Part shown: positions 35,465 through 47,816 of the stretch, piece after piece
How the letters are laid out: each line of letters opens with the position of its first letter
Position numbering within the stretch: the stretch's first letter is position 1
The notes under the pieces: generated by a model
Told to the model about the DNA's origin: nothing
Seen by the model: only the letters and a program-made list of their open reading frames with translations
Database searches by the model: none
Translations under genes and position numbers: made by a program
From: Astrothelium macrocarpum
Lineage: Eukaryota > Ascomycota > Dothideomycetes > Trypetheliales > Trypetheliaceae
Length of the DNA: 64,000 nucleotides
Direction: 5' to 3'
Assembly: GCA_021030915.1 (NCBI GenBank)
Contig: JAGEMR010000108.1
Span: forward strand, 1-64,000

Positions 35465-36312
35465 ATTGATGCACTATTCTTGCATTATTAAGGCTACGCT
35501 TGGAGTCAAATCATCTGGGAGTCCTGGTCTATCTAACTGCTTGTAGTTGCGTACAGCCGCAAACATATCTAGCTGTTTTCGCGGAACGGACATGGAAACC
35601 AAAATTTCGTCTTCATTTGTGCCAACATGTGGGCATTTGGATGAGTGTCACCATTTCCAAAGACCGATACATACTAGCGACGTAAGTATTTTCCTAAAAT
35701 CGGCAGTATCTTAAAACTGAAGATCTGCCAATCTTTCCAAGAAGTTTCAAGATACTTGTAAAATAGATCAATACAATCTGCACATACATGGATTGATCGC
35801 AAACAAACAGCTACTTCGGGAACTTTTGACTTAGCCTTCAGGTTTTTGAGGTCTTTTATTTGATGCATTTGGCTAGTTGTGCCTTCACAGATAATTTTTC
35901 GGAATTCTCATGCATCTACGGGATTGTACCATACCAAAAAGTGCCCTCGTCTTACCAAAACACTGATCATAATAATCTTACGCCTTCTTCCATCACTGAG
36001 CTTTTGAGGTACGAAAATTTTTCGATATGCGTATGTGTGTTTGCCAGGCCGCAAGGCTTAATTTTGTTGTCCTCTTGAATCACAACGTATGTCTCTCACA
36101 ACGAACAAATCACACTGGACTAAACGTGATAGTCACAATTCAAAACGTTTAAGAATATCGCACAACAAGTTCGAAATGTTGGTCTTCATTTTCGTTCTCA
36201 GATTACGACCTTTACAGCGACCAAATACTCTTCAGACCTTGCTTCACGGTCAAACTTTTACACTTGCTAAAGACATTTACGGAACGTCTCAGGCACCTTA
36301 AAGTAATTAACT
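35465..36312. other. Intergenic region downstream of FIS1
   Basis: About 850 bp of moderately AT-rich sequence. Only short, non-coding-looking ORFs are present. No RNA or repeat was recognised. Confidence 0.5.
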
Positions 36313-37221
36313 ATGCCCTTCTACAGCACAGTGGAACACAGTCCAGGTGATAGATACTATGTCACAGGCAGCAGTCTTCGTCCACGCCGACCTACCGACT
36401 TGCCTGTTGACACGGGCCCGCCCCCGGCTTTTATGAATACACGTTGGGGTCGAAATGAAGCAAGCAGTTTTCGTGACCGTTACAATGAAGCGATCGATCG
36501 TCGCGAATTAAATCGCCAATATGATGAAGCAAGCCAATATACACTCGAAGAGTTGGTACCCTCGCAGTCGGGTCGATCTTCTCAATATGCCACAAACCGT
36601 TTTGGAGAACAGCAAAGGCGAAGTCGTATTCCCTCCATGGGTGGCACCAGTGAAGATACATACGAGCACATGTACGATCCAACGCTGGAATGGTCTTGGA
36701 GGCGATCCACACCAAATGAGGCACGGGTCATGAGATGGAGTGATGGCGTTCAACCCGGAGCTCCTGCTCCACCATCGGTCGCTGCTCCATTTCAGACGCG
36801 CACCCAGCGTAGTCGCCATTCACAACAAGGTACTGCTCTGCCATCAGTGGCTGCTCCAAGTCTACCTCGTTCTTCAAGTCGGGTACACACAGTGTCCAGC
36901 GAACATTCAAGACAAGGTACTGTTCCACGCACTGAGCGCAGCGGACGCACTGCTACTCATGATGCTTCCTCAAGTCGAACGCGAAGGCCGTCTACCCACA
37001 GATCGCATCGCAACGGCAATGCCCGCACTGCCTCCATTGACGATTATGGATACTCGAACAGTGAGTATCGCACTACTGTCATCGCTCCCTCAGATCGGAC
37101 GCCGACGCAGTCTGGCTATGGAACACGCCACGACAATGACTACCCCGGAGGTCGTACCAGCAGTATCCGTTCTCGGAGACCTTCCCAATGGTATGGAGAT
37201 CCAAGGTCAGGCTACTACTAG
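36313..37221 (+). CDS. Uncharacterised disordered Ser/Arg-rich protein
   Basis: A single-exon ORF of 302 aa starting MPFYSTVEHSPGDRYYVTGS. There is no recognised domain. The first 110 residues may hold a conserved segment (DRYNEAIDRRELNRQYDEAS). From about residue 150 there are two imperfect copies of a PSVAAP...SRHSQQGT-like unit, then a Ser/Thr/Arg-rich tail. Nothing indicates location or partner. Length and an intact frame favour a real gene, but it could be lineage-specific. Confidence 0.5.
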   Translation: MPFYSTVEHSPGDRYYVTGSSLRPRRPTDLPVDTGPPPAFMNTRWGRNEASSFRDRYNEAIDRRELNRQYDEASQYTLEELVPSQSGRSSQYATNRFGEQQRRSRIPSMGGTSEDTYEHMYDPTLEWSWRRSTPNEARVMRWSDGVQPGAPAPPSVAAPFQTRTQRSRHSQQGTALPSVAAPSLPRSSSRVHTVSSEHSRQGTVPRTERSGRTATHDASSSRTRRPSTHRSHRNGNARTASIDDYGYSNSEYRTTVIAPSDRTPTQSGYGTRHDNDYPGGRTSSIRSRRPSQWYGDPRSGYY

Positions 37222-38185
37222 GCAAGCATGTACGACTATACGGTCGGGCATAGGGAATCATGACTCTATAGGTAGCGGTTAGAGCTTTCTCGTTCGCAGA
37301 GATCACCATCGTCTTCGCAAGAATATCTAAGCACATCTTCAACTGCCTTCTAAGGTGTAAGGTCTTCTTCGGTAGCAGGCTTAACGCTGGTGATCTGAAC
37401 AACAGAAAAGATTATCAAGTAGATCTTTCCGACTCTTAAAGCTTCTCAAGTCTTTAGGTTACACAGTGCATGGATCCTTTTTCTCTTCATCTTTACATCT
37501 AATAGTCAGTGTTTTAATTAAAAGGTATCACTATCAAAGTCCAAACCATATCAGCCATGTGAGGATTAGTCCGAAAACGGCAAGAAGTCAACATTGACGA
37601 TTTGTCGAGCCTTTGAAAGATTTTGAAAGACTTGTGAGATAGATCTGCATGAATTGTGTCGTATTTAGGTGGGGGATTAGAGAGGCACTATGGATATCAG
37701 ATGTAGTTCAGATCGATCCAAGTGGCTATCCAGCTCATGAGCATCTGCCAGGCAGGCATGCAGGCAGACTGATTATTATAAGACTCGTGTGCGGTGACCC
37801 GGATCGGGTGACGTACCATCTCCGAGATTAGTGGCGGAATGACTTGGAAGCTGATGAACTTGATTGTCGCTCGTCACCAAACCGACAAGCTGGCCATCAT
37901 TCCTACAAAACCTTGAGCACTTGCTATTTCCTCTTTCGCCTCTCAGCCTTGTCTTTGAAGATCCATTTACTCGGTCCGGCCAACCAGGGTCTGCTTTATG
38001 CATCCGTTCTTTGTTACTTGACCTGCGGCACAACAAACAACTGCACACGATCTGATAAAGCTTAAGGCTAGGCTGCGCATAGCCGATAGCTTTACTTACC
38101 TCAGCTTCATGCCCGGCTGACTACCCTTCAAAGCTGAGTGACCTTTTCGAGCCCAATTTGCAGCATTCACTCCCTACACGACAAC
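37222..38185. other. Intergenic region upstream of the RING-finger gene
   Basis: About 960 bp. A short GGCAGGCATGCAGGCAG block lies near 37750. Otherwise nothing is supported. Confidence 0.5.
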
Positions 38186-39654
38186 ATGAGTCGCTCGAGC
38201 CAGAATCGAGAGATGGTCTTTTGCCATCAGGACGAGAACGAGTGGTACAGAGACGAGCATGGCCTGATATGTCCTCGATGTCATTCTGAATTTACCGAAA
38301 TTGTACGTTGGTCTTTGATCTCCGCCTAGTTCTGGAGCAAATTCTCGATAAATGAAGCTGGAGCATAACAAGCTAATTAGCGCAAAATAGATTGAAAGAG
38401 ACCATGATCCACGACAGGAGCGATTCCAACATGAAGATGACGATGACGAGGATTCAATGCCTGGTCTTCAACAGATAATTCATCATGGTCCGTGGGGTGA
38501 TGCACCTGATCCGGAGGAAGATGATATAGACCACATCAGGTTAGGAAATAGATATCGGGACCGTTCCCGTACACCATCAAGATTTGACATGCCAGACGAT
38601 AATCCTCTGGCGCACGACTTTGCAACGATGCTACAAAATATTGCAGGAAGGCAGCCGATGCCAAGACGCATGTCGGACAGCCCGTCCAGAGGAAATGGGC
38701 AGAGCACAAGAGTTTTTCGACAAGGACCCCACATGGAAATCCGACGAGAAGGGCCAAACGCTTCGTTCTACTTTTCATCGTCGTCGTATTCATCTTCCCC
38801 AAATCCGTTTGGTGGTGGACGCCGCGATCAGAACGATCCAATGCCTGGCATACATGAGTTGGTGTTTCACACGTTTCTTCCATTTATCCAGCTAATCTAA
38901 TTTCACTAGTTTTATGGCACAAATATTCGGTGAGCTTGGACAGCCGCCAAGGCCAAGAAACCGAGGTGAACCGGGAGGTTCAGACATGCCTCCAATGAAT
39001 CCACTACAAATGCTACTCTCATCCTTCATAGGTCCACCGGGAGGTATTGCCGGAGATGCAGTATACTCGCAAGAAGCATTCGATCGGGTAATGTCACAAC
39101 TCATGGAACAAAATCAGACAGGGACAGCTCCTGGACCAGCCTCTGCTGAAGCAATTGCAGCGCTCCCGACTAAGAGAGTGGATAAGAGCATGCTTGACGA
39201 TCAAGGCAAGGCGGAATGCAGTATCTGCATGGATGAGGTAAAGCTTAACGACGAGGTATCGAGGCTACCATGCAATCACTGGTTTCATCCAGACTGTATC
39301 AAAGCTTGGCTCAATGAGCATGACACATGCCCACACTGTAGGGAAGGTATTATGCCAAAAAGTGATGGCAATGGTCGACGACAAAGTGCGTCAGTAAGGT
39401 CACCAGATCAACCACCACTACATAGCCAGAATCCCTGGTCTCCAGGACATCGTGGATCTGGTACGCTAGAACATCCTTGGCTCGTCGATACTCCTCGGAG
39501 CTCACGACGACCACCTTCAGAACATAGGCGTAATAGCTCTGGAAGGAGCAGTGCACATAGCCGCCGCAGTGTCAGTGGACCGGACAGCGGAGGTGGAGGT
39601 TTAACAGATAGGGTGCGTAATCTTTTTGGTGGAGGATCAAGCAGTCGGCACTAA
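38186..39654 (+). CDS. RING-H2 E3 ubiquitin ligase with N-terminal zinc ribbon (RNF115/126-like)
   Basis: Exons are 38186-38302, 38391-38872 and 38910-39654, 447 aa. The N-terminus has a zinc-ribbon-like pair (FCHQDENEWYRDEHGLICPRC), as in RNF126-type ligases that bind misfolded or BAG6-bound clients. The RING-H2 finger is at about residues 303-345: CSICMDEV, LPCNHWFHPDC, WLNEHDTCPHC, with all zinc ligands present. Between and after these are disordered regions; the C-terminal tail is Ser/Arg/Gly-rich. The protein probably acts in cytosolic quality control as an E3 ligase; the substrate is unknown. The second intron (38873-38909) is only 37 bp with a GTTTCT donor. It is the only option I found that restores the frame. 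Confidence 0.8.
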
Positions 39655-40689
39655 AGTAGTTCGTGTTGCAATGGTTTACAGTTTCATGATGTGCAGCAGC
39701 AGCACCAGTAGTAGCAGCAGCAGCAGCAGCAGCAGCATCATTATTAGGGAGCGAAGGGCTTCTAACAGGAGCGAATGGTTTTGATAAGAGCAAGGTGCTT
39801 TTGATGTAATACTCGACTTGACATCAAGGACAGCATTCACGAGGGTTTTCTGCCTGGGACGGGATTTTCCTATTATCAATGGGGGAGGGCAGAAGCAGAA
39901 CAGGGTCGGTAGATCGTGTGTTTCGTGCTCAGAACTTGCAGGCTGAGCATCTAGAATTGAGAAGCCACTGTAGCCGATATGATTCCCTAGAGTAGTTTCT
40001 AAATGAAAGGACGAGGACATTATGGAGTGGGTATGGCAAAGATGATTTCTGAAGAAGCAGTCTCTTAATGAATGTATTGGCTGTATCGAATGGCAACGGT
40101 CAAGGCCGAAATCGCTGACACCAGGCACAGCGGCAGAAACGCAAGATAAGCAGAAACGGGCAAGCTAAGACGGATAGATAATCATGGCGTCTGCATGGTG
40201 TCATATGCGTGCTAGGCGGCAGTAGAGCTATCAGACGAGAACGCGCGGACGCAGGCAAGCTTGAGAGCAGGATTGGCCGACGTTGCCCTTGTAGCTCCAA
40301 TTCCCAACCTCCCCATCCGTGTCTGTCCTGTCACTCTGTCTATCCTGCGCCTGTCATCCGGTGAGTTCTGACCCAGCTCCACTCTCGTTGTGAAATCCAC
40401 CTGAAGTCTGGGACGCTGTTTCGAAACACGCGAAACTTCCGCCGCTTCCACTCGTTTTTCCCTTGCATCTCGTATTGTCCATCGTTCCATCCTTTTTGCT
40501 GGCATTCCAAGCTCTCCTGACCAAGCTTCGCACTCACCCTGGTCTCTTCCCCCCTCTCGCACACCCTCACACACCCTCTCACCTCCAAATCCAAGCTCCA
40601 CCCGGTCCTGACCAAAGCTTGTTGTCGCAATCTCCCCGTCCCGGCGCGATCTGTCACGGTGGCTTTGCTACTAGCCGACCAAGTTTTAG
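39655..40689. other. Intergenic region: RING gene 3' flank and BST1 upstream
   Basis: About 1 kb. It contains the CAG-type microsatellite listed separately and a long pyrimidine-rich segment (about 40460-40600) typical of a promoter or 5' leader just upstream of BST1. Confidence 0.5.
39693..39737. repeat. Imperfect (CAG)n / (CTG)n microsatellite
   Basis: About 15 triplets of CAG with CAC and TAG interruptions, the longest pure run being eight CAGs. It lies about 40 bp after the stop codon of the RING gene, so probably in its 3' UTR. Confidence 0.9.
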
Positions 40690-43600
40690 ATGCGGCGGCG
40701 GCCGTCCGGTTCCAACAGCGACGACGGCAGTGATAGCCCTCTACCAGACTCGCTGGATACCTTTGAGCCAGACGTCGAATCTCATGTGCGGTCGGAAGAG
40801 CAGCACCAGCGGCAGCCTTCCGGTGAGGCCGTGAAATGGGCCACCGAGCGTCCTCAAAGGGGAGGAGGCGAGCAAAGCCACCGGTCATCATCTCACCTCC
40901 TACAATTGACGCCGCAACTTCAAGATTGGAAGCCTCCCGACGTCGCGCCGAATCCTTTTGACCATGACATTTCGAATCCGGAAACATTTCGGCACGACAA
41001 CGGCACCAAGGTGAATTTGGACAGCATGGCGGATTTCCGAAAGTGGCGGAAAGATCGATTGAAAAGTCCTTGGGCCACTTCGCTCTTGACCGTCGCTGCT
41101 ACACTCCTTTCCGCCTGGCTGGTTTATGTAATTGTGCAGTCGTTTCTGACTCGTCAATTGGATCCCAAAGGATGCGAATTGAGCTACATGCGACCGGCCT
41201 TTGCCAAATATTCGGATTTTGACACTGAGCATACTCGTTTCGCGAGCAAGTATTCTCTCTATCTATATAGAGAAGGCGGCATAGATGAAGATACTAGGGT
41301 AAGCAGTACCAGTTGCGATTTGATCTAGACGATTGCTAAATTCGACCAGGTGAAAGGTATTCCAGTCCTTTTTATTCCTGGTAACGCTGGAAGCTACAAA
41401 CAAGTCCGTCCGCTTGCTGCCGAAGCTGCCAATTACTTCCACGATGTCCTTCGCCATGACGCGGAAGCGCTCGGCAATGGGAAGAGGACATTGGACTTTT
41501 TCTCTGTGGACTTTAATGAGGATATCACTGCATTCCATGGACAAACGCTACTTGACCAGGCGGAATACTTGAACGAAGCCATTTCCTTTATCCTGTCGCT
41601 ATATCATGATTCTAACAGGTCTCTGAGAGAACCTGGGCTTCCTGATCCGAGCTCTGTAATGATTATCGGACATTCCATGGGAGGTATTGTTGCGCGCACA
41701 ATGCTCACCATGCCGAATTACCACACAAACTCAATCAATACCATTATCACACTATCGGCTCCGCATGGTCGTGCTCCAGTTTCCTTTGACGCTGAAATAG
41801 TCAGGACATATTCAGCTATTAATAAATATTGGAGAAACGCCCATTCCCAGCAATGGGCAAACAAGAATCCACTATGGCACGTAACATTGGTGTCTATTGC
41901 TGGTGGCGGACTGGATACGATGGTTCCATCCGAATATGCAAGCCTGTCGTCCCTGGTCCCGGAGACACATGGATTTACTGTTTTCACCTCGTCAATACCA
42001 AATGTTTGGACTGGGATGGATCATCTCGCCATCATGTGGTGTGACCAATTCCGCAAGAGCGTAATTCGTGCGCTCTACGATGTTGCAGATGTCCGCCGTC
42101 CCTCTCAGACCCAACCACGTGCAGAGCGTATGCGTGTTTTCCGGAAACGGTTTTTGACCGGCATGGAAGACGTCGCTGAGAAGCTTCTCCCTCAACAAGA
42201 ACCGCGAGCAATCCTCACTCTAGAAGATAGTTCAAGTGCGATTGTTGCTCAAGGCGAAAGACTGGTGCTGCGAGAGCTGGGCGGAACAAGCGAGCCGCGG
42301 GTACATCTGCTACCTGTGCCTCCGCAAGGAACGAATGAAGGAACCAAATTTTCGCTTCTCACAAATCAACCACTGAATGGCGATTCGCCTCTGGAAGTCA
42401 TGTTCTGTAGCGTCTTTCCGCTTCAGTCCGGACAAAGCGCGGACCTCTTCTCCATGAACATGGATTTCTCTGGAGACAGCTCAGGATCCACCCGTCTGGC
42501 CTGCAAGAATGGAGGCGTAGACGCCATAATACTTCCTGCATCCACCTCGCAGTCCAGATATCCATTTGATCATGCGCCGCCCTTTTCATACCTCCAGTAT
42601 GATCTCGAGGACCTCGCAGAGCATCAATTTGTAGCTGTAGTTGACAAGGCGAACGAGCCAACTGCAGGTTGGGTCATAGCTGAATTTGCAGCAAATTCTG
42701 CATCTACTGTGCGGTATGATATCGGAGCAGACACGATGCTTTCGACCAGAATTGACATACAGCTTTCCAACGACCGTGCTATGGTTACTGACATTAAAAC
42801 TCCTGCGCTGTACTCTGGCCTGCTGGCCTACAAAATCAGCATTACCAGGCAAAACATTGGACACTATACCCCGGAATTGTTTACACCACTTCTACGGCAA
42901 TACGTCTCGGAACCGTATGAATCCAAATTCTTTGTTAATGTCAATCAAGCCGACATCAATATTCATGGCGTGGCTCCCTACATGCCACCACCGTTACAGG
43001 GCATCAGTGCGACTCAGGGTCTATCACTACAAATTTGGTCCGACCCTACATGCGAGAATAACCTCCAAATAAAACTGGAGCTGGACTTTGTCGGAAGTAT
43101 GGGGAAACTTGTGATGAGATATCGAACGGTATTTGCAGCATTTCCGCTCTTGGTCGTAGCTCTTGTTCTCCGAAGACAATTCAGCATTTATGATGAGAGT
43201 GGTGAGTTCATATTGAATTGAGTGTTTATGAGCCTAAAATTAATACGCCTCAGGTGTCTTCGTCCCATTTTCTGAAGCGCTTGATCACTGTCTGAAGACT
43301 TCCTTGCCTGTACTGGTAATGGCGCTCAGCTTCCTGGCCATGTCTCTAGCAAATGCATCGCAAAAAGGTCGCCAACCCTTTTCGTATGGTCACCTGGATG
43401 TCGGTCGAAATGCAACTGAGAGCGTAATAGACTTTACACGGAACGACTTGTTGCTTGGATCACAAGATCCATTTTTCTGGTTCCTGGTTCCTCTGTTCGG
43501 ACTCATCAGTGTTGGGGTCTGTGTCTTGATGAATTACGCGATCCTAATCATCACGCACGTGCTCGCATTTGTGTATAGTCGATTACGATCAATTTCCCCA

Positions 43601-44397
43601 AAAACCGATGACGGAAAGTAAGTGCAATAAATCTGGTACTTCAATCAATCTTTGAGAAACTAATTTTGCGTAGACGAACGCCAGGTGCATTTGCCGTCAG
43701 CTCCTTGCGTCAGAGAATCATTATCACAGCCTTCCTCGTTCTACTAGTGTCAACTGTAATACCTTACCAGTTTGCCTACATGGTATTGTGCATCATACAG
43801 TTTGCAACGTCTACACGAGCGCTGCGACTCCATTGGGAAGCGGTAAGTCCATTATGTCGACCCTTTCTAGCCAGTCAAATTCTAATGGAAGCAGCGGGCT
43901 CCTGCAAACTACAATTTCTTCAACTATGCGCATTCTCTACTTGTTCTCATGCTCTGGGTACTTCCAATCAATCTACCAGTGCTAGTTGTTTGGGTACATA
44001 ATCTGGCGGTCCACTGGCTCACGCCGTTCTCGTCACATCACAACATCCTCTCTGTAATGCCCTTTATCCTCTTGGTCGAAACACTTAGTACCGGCCGAAT
44101 GATACCCAGAATCACAACTCGGTACGTCCAAGAATATGCTGGAATTTTCAATAATTCCAATACTGACGTGAATCCAGTGTTCGTTATATCACAAATGCAC
44201 TCCTAATCATGGTAGCGTTCTATGCCGCAGTCTATGGTGTGTCTTACGCCTACCTCCTCCATCACGTTGTCAATGCATTCTCTGCATGGCTGTTTGGCTT
44301 GCATATTGCCGATAATTCCTTTTCCTTCCAAGGCTTGAATCAAGTCCTTGACGAACAAGACAGCGACAGCAATCGCGATACAAAGAAGAGACCCTAA
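40690..44397 (+). CDS. BST1: GPI inositol-deacylase Bst1/PGAP1
   Basis: Six exons: 40690-41298, 41350-43201, 43254-43617, 43674-43842, 43895-44121 and 44178-44397, 1146 aa. A disordered cytosolic N-terminus precedes one transmembrane helix (about residues 130-153, LLTVAATLLSAWLVYVIV). The luminal alpha/beta-hydrolase domain follows, starting VKGIPVLFIPGNAGSYKQVR, with the lipase Ser in GHSMGG (about residue 312). The C-terminal part has several membrane spans. Bst1 removes the acyl chain from the inositol of GPI anchors in the endoplasmic reticulum, which permits export and quality control of GPI proteins. All introns are 50-60 bp with good consensus, and each joins conserved sequence. Family length is about 1,000-1,200 aa in filamentous fungi, as here. 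Confidence 0.93.
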
Positions 44398-45243
44398 CCA
44401 CTATCTTCATCACCCCTACGAATCCTCTCCTGCTCCCCTCCTCTCTCCTATTACTTATCCTCTTTCTGCAACAGAAAGTCTTGCGTTCTGGCGCTGCAAG
44501 TCGGGTTCCTGAGCAAAGTTTCCGTTGTCTTTTTTTCTGGCCCATTCTCTGGGCTGCGAAGCATCTTGGTAAAGAAGTAATGCTAATGCGGGGCTGCTCT
44601 AATTGGCTTCATTGTACATATAAAACATGGCGAGGCTGGAATAGCCTGCGAGATGGGTCCAAAGGGACCGGATCCCTGTTTGTTTCCTGTCGAATTCGCG
44701 CAATGGCTAAGGGTCGGTAATGTATATATCGTTGGTAGTACATAGGGTGCTGGCTTGGGATTGGCCAGCGCCAAATACGGTAATTAATAACGTTCTCACA
44801 CTACTGGGCTTTTGGAGGTGAATAGACTGGTGTAGCCCCTGGTTGCTGCATACTCCACTGCAACATGTGTGCAGTGACAATCCCTTCTTACATCTTCACC
44901 GCTCCAACGCTCTGCGTCCAGCCAATCGAGTTTGCTCATTTTTCAATGTCGAAATTTGGTGGTTCCTGATCAACGACATGGATATAGCTCCCCCAGATTA
45001 ATGACGCCATTGTCCGGGTCAAGCGGTCTCGGCAGTCCTTTGATTCTCCGCATTATTAAGGTCCGATTTCCAGCTTTCGTCTCCAGGGGTTGGTGGAACA
45101 TTGCTCTTGTGTCCTACGTAATTTGACATCATTAGTTGTGGAACGACCAGGCGTTTTTATTATTATGGCCTGGATTTACTGGAGACTGTAAGTTCTTTCT
45201 TCTCTTCAGTGACTGAGGTAGTCTTAAAACAATAGATATCATC
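44398..45243. other. Intergenic region between BST1 and the royal-jelly-like gene
   Basis: About 850 bp with no supported ORF, RNA or repeat. The last part is presumably the promoter of the secreted protein gene. Confidence 0.5.
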
Positions 45244-46573
45244 ATGAGGTTCTTGCTGACCCTTTCAACCCTAATAGCTCCTGCCTTAGCGCAAGTCACC
45301 TTCCAAAATAGCTCCGGAACGAGACTTCGCGTGGATAATGGTTCTTATGGCCCGGAGATTGAGGAATATCATTATTACTACGACCAATGGCCAATCGGTC
45401 TATCTGTGTCGAGCAAAGGCAGGCTCTTTGTCTGCTACACCCGAGGCACCTATGAATATACTTTGGGAGAAGCTGTAAACTTGACTGCTGAGGTGCCTTA
45501 TCCAGCCGGTCTCAATCTTCCACCTTCAGAGACCAATACGACATGGCATGGTATTGAGTTTGGTAGCAACAATCAGACGGGACTCATCAGCGTTCAAGCG
45601 TTATACATTACTCCGGCCAATACAAACAGACCAGAAACATTATGGGTGCTGGATACAGGCCGGCCTACGATCATGAATGGACAAGGGGTGCCTACTATGC
45701 CATATGGTCAACCAGGTGGTCCGAAAGTTATTGGCATCTCTTTGGATAATGATACTGTCTATGCGACATATACCTTCCCTTCGAATGTCCACTATCCAGA
45801 TTCCTATATGAATGATATTCGATTTGGTAAGCTCAGGGTGACAGGTGCTCAATCCCACATACAGCTAACCATCCATAGACCTCCGACCAAACATCACTGC
45901 CGGCGGCCAAGGCATTGCTTATATTGTCGACAGTAGCAACGAAGGTCGTCCCGGCTTTATCATGCTCGATCTCGCTACCGGCGAATCGTGGCGCCGCCTC
46001 GACGAAGACCACTCCGTGCTCCGTGTGAACCAAGACGTACCTTCCTACCAAGGCCACCCCTTTTACATCAAATCGCTCGGCATGCCCATTGGCCACCAAC
46101 TCGAAGGTCTCGACGGCGTGCAGATCTCGCCAGATGGTGAAACGATTTACTATTCCCCGTTGACGGGTAACTATTTGCACTCGGTGCCTACCGCGAATCT
46201 ACGCGAGCGCGATACCAATCCGCTGGCTGAGCAAGCGGCGCACAATAATGTGAGTAATCTTGGACAGCGCGGTGGTAATGCGAATGGTTTCGAGGGCGAT
46301 TCGAATGGTTTGATATACCAGCTTATGCCGGAGCATAATGCTATTTACTACTATGATCCGCGCGATCTGCAGACCCACACCTATGTAAGGGACCCGAGGA
46401 TCATTTGGCCCGACAGTGCAAGCATTGGTGCGGATGACTATTTTTACATGAATATCAATCAACTACCGTATCAGCCTGAGTGGAACTATGGTGTCGATCT
46501 GAGGGTTCATCCTGGAGCTGTGTTAAGATGCAAGTTACCCGGAAATGGGACGAAAATCTCAACATTAGGGTGA
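45244..46573 (+). CDS. Secreted major royal jelly / yellow-like protein
   Basis: Exons are 45244-45826 and 45879-46573, 425 aa. Residues 1-17 are a signal peptide (MRFLLTLSTLIAPALAQ). The mature protein has the yellow/MRJP six-bladed propeller pattern: QWPIGLSVSSKGRLFVCY, TLWVLDTGRP, DLRPNITAGGQGIAYIVDSS, then GVQISPDGETIYYSPLTG and NANGFEGDSNGLIYQL. Several N-glycosylation sequons are present. In insects the family includes melanin-related and royal jelly proteins. In fungi the role is unknown; a secreted ligand-binding or lactonase-like function has been suggested from the fold. The gene is intact. Family sporadicity in fungi may reflect transfer or loss, which I cannot test here. Confidence 0.85.
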
Positions 46574-46710
46574 CAAGAGAACGTCGTTAAAGACTGGTGA
46601 GCGTGCTGCTCGAGAAATGAAGGAAAATGTCTAATGAAATACCTGGGTGTACACAACGTCCCGGATAGAAATACTGCCGTATAATGCTTCCCTTTTGTAC
46701 ATAATGCTGT

Positions 46711-47816
46711 CTAAAACCCCTTTGCAGAATTTACTCCACGCACAATGGCGTAGCTTGCTGCAGCAGCTAGAGCACCAACAACCAATGTCTGCAGTGCACT
46801 CCAGAGTCCCGCTAACCTTGTCGTACCCGTTACGACTGCCTTGACATACCCGAAGATTAGTAAAATTACAACCGTGATGCCGATGGAAGTGAAGAGAGCG
46901 TGATTCACGTCGTGAAACACGAAATATGGTATCATTGGGATCAGACCGCCTAAATCTGCGAGTCAGTTGTCTGTCCCAACCCATATCCAGATGCAAGCCG
47001 TCTGCAGCATACGAACCAATGAAATACGACGACCCCATGACCAGCGCCGAGATCCAACTCCTCGATGCATTCGGCTTTTCCAGTCTCAACTCGAACGCCA
47101 TCATAAACTGCACAAATCACCACGTCAGCCCAAACGTCTCCCCAAAACCAACATCTCCCCAACCCCCACGCTCCACATCCCCCGCACAACCCCACACACT
47201 TCTGCCACGGCCTCTGAAAGGAAGAACCAAATAACTAAAAATGCCAGAAGAAAAAACTTACATTCACCCACATCTCCGGCCTCCGACTCAACTCCTCCAC
47301 CACGCCCCTCGCCGCCGTCCTCCCCACACCAAACGCCTTCAAGATGGCGTAGACCTCCTCAGCCTCGTCAGCCGGGCGTTCCTCAACGGCACGCCACTCG
47401 CGCGCCTCCTCGACCTCGTAGGCGGAGGCCTCCGTGGCCGCGGCCAGGTAGGCGCCGAGGCCCATGCTCAGCGCGCCCGAGCACAGCTCGGCGAGCCCCG
47501 CGAGGATGACGATGCGCGGCGAGCCGAGGGTGGAGAGCCCTGCGCACAGTGCGAAGGGGACGGTCAGCCCGTCGGCGAAGCCGAGGATCGTGTCGCGGAT
47601 TAGGGGACGGCGGTGCGAGGATGGGCTGCTGTCTTTGCTGCTGCTGCTGCTGCCGCCTGCTGGGCGGGAGGGGGACGTGGCGGAGGAGGAGGTGCACGGG
47701 GTGGGGAGGGGGAGGGGAGGGGAGGTGTCGGTTGTTGTGGCGGTGAGAGAGCGGTCAAGGGTGGTTGGCATTTCGATGCAGATGGGCCTATCGGCGAGTT
47801 TATCGGCGGGTTTCAT
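46711..47816 (-). CDS. CCC1: Vacuolar iron/manganese transporter, Ccc1/VIT1 family
   Basis: Exons on the minus strand: 47816-47262, 47107-47017 and 46949-46711, 294 aa. After a disordered Ser/Pro-rich N-terminus comes the family signature (LIRDTILGFADGLTVPFALCAGLS), then an amphipathic helix (EAREWRAVEERPADEAEEVYAI) forming the cytosolic metal-binding arm. The later transmembrane helices are SWISALVMGSSYFIG-GLIPMIPYF, HALFTSIGITVVILLIFGYV and GALAAAASYAIV. The protein exports cytosolic Fe2+ or Mn2+ into the vacuole for storage and detoxification. In many ascomycetes the orthologue is repressed by the HapX/CCAAT system in low iron; I did not find a convincing site. Exon 1 sits in a GC-rich island switching from C-rich to G-rich near 47.43 kb. 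Confidence 0.92.
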
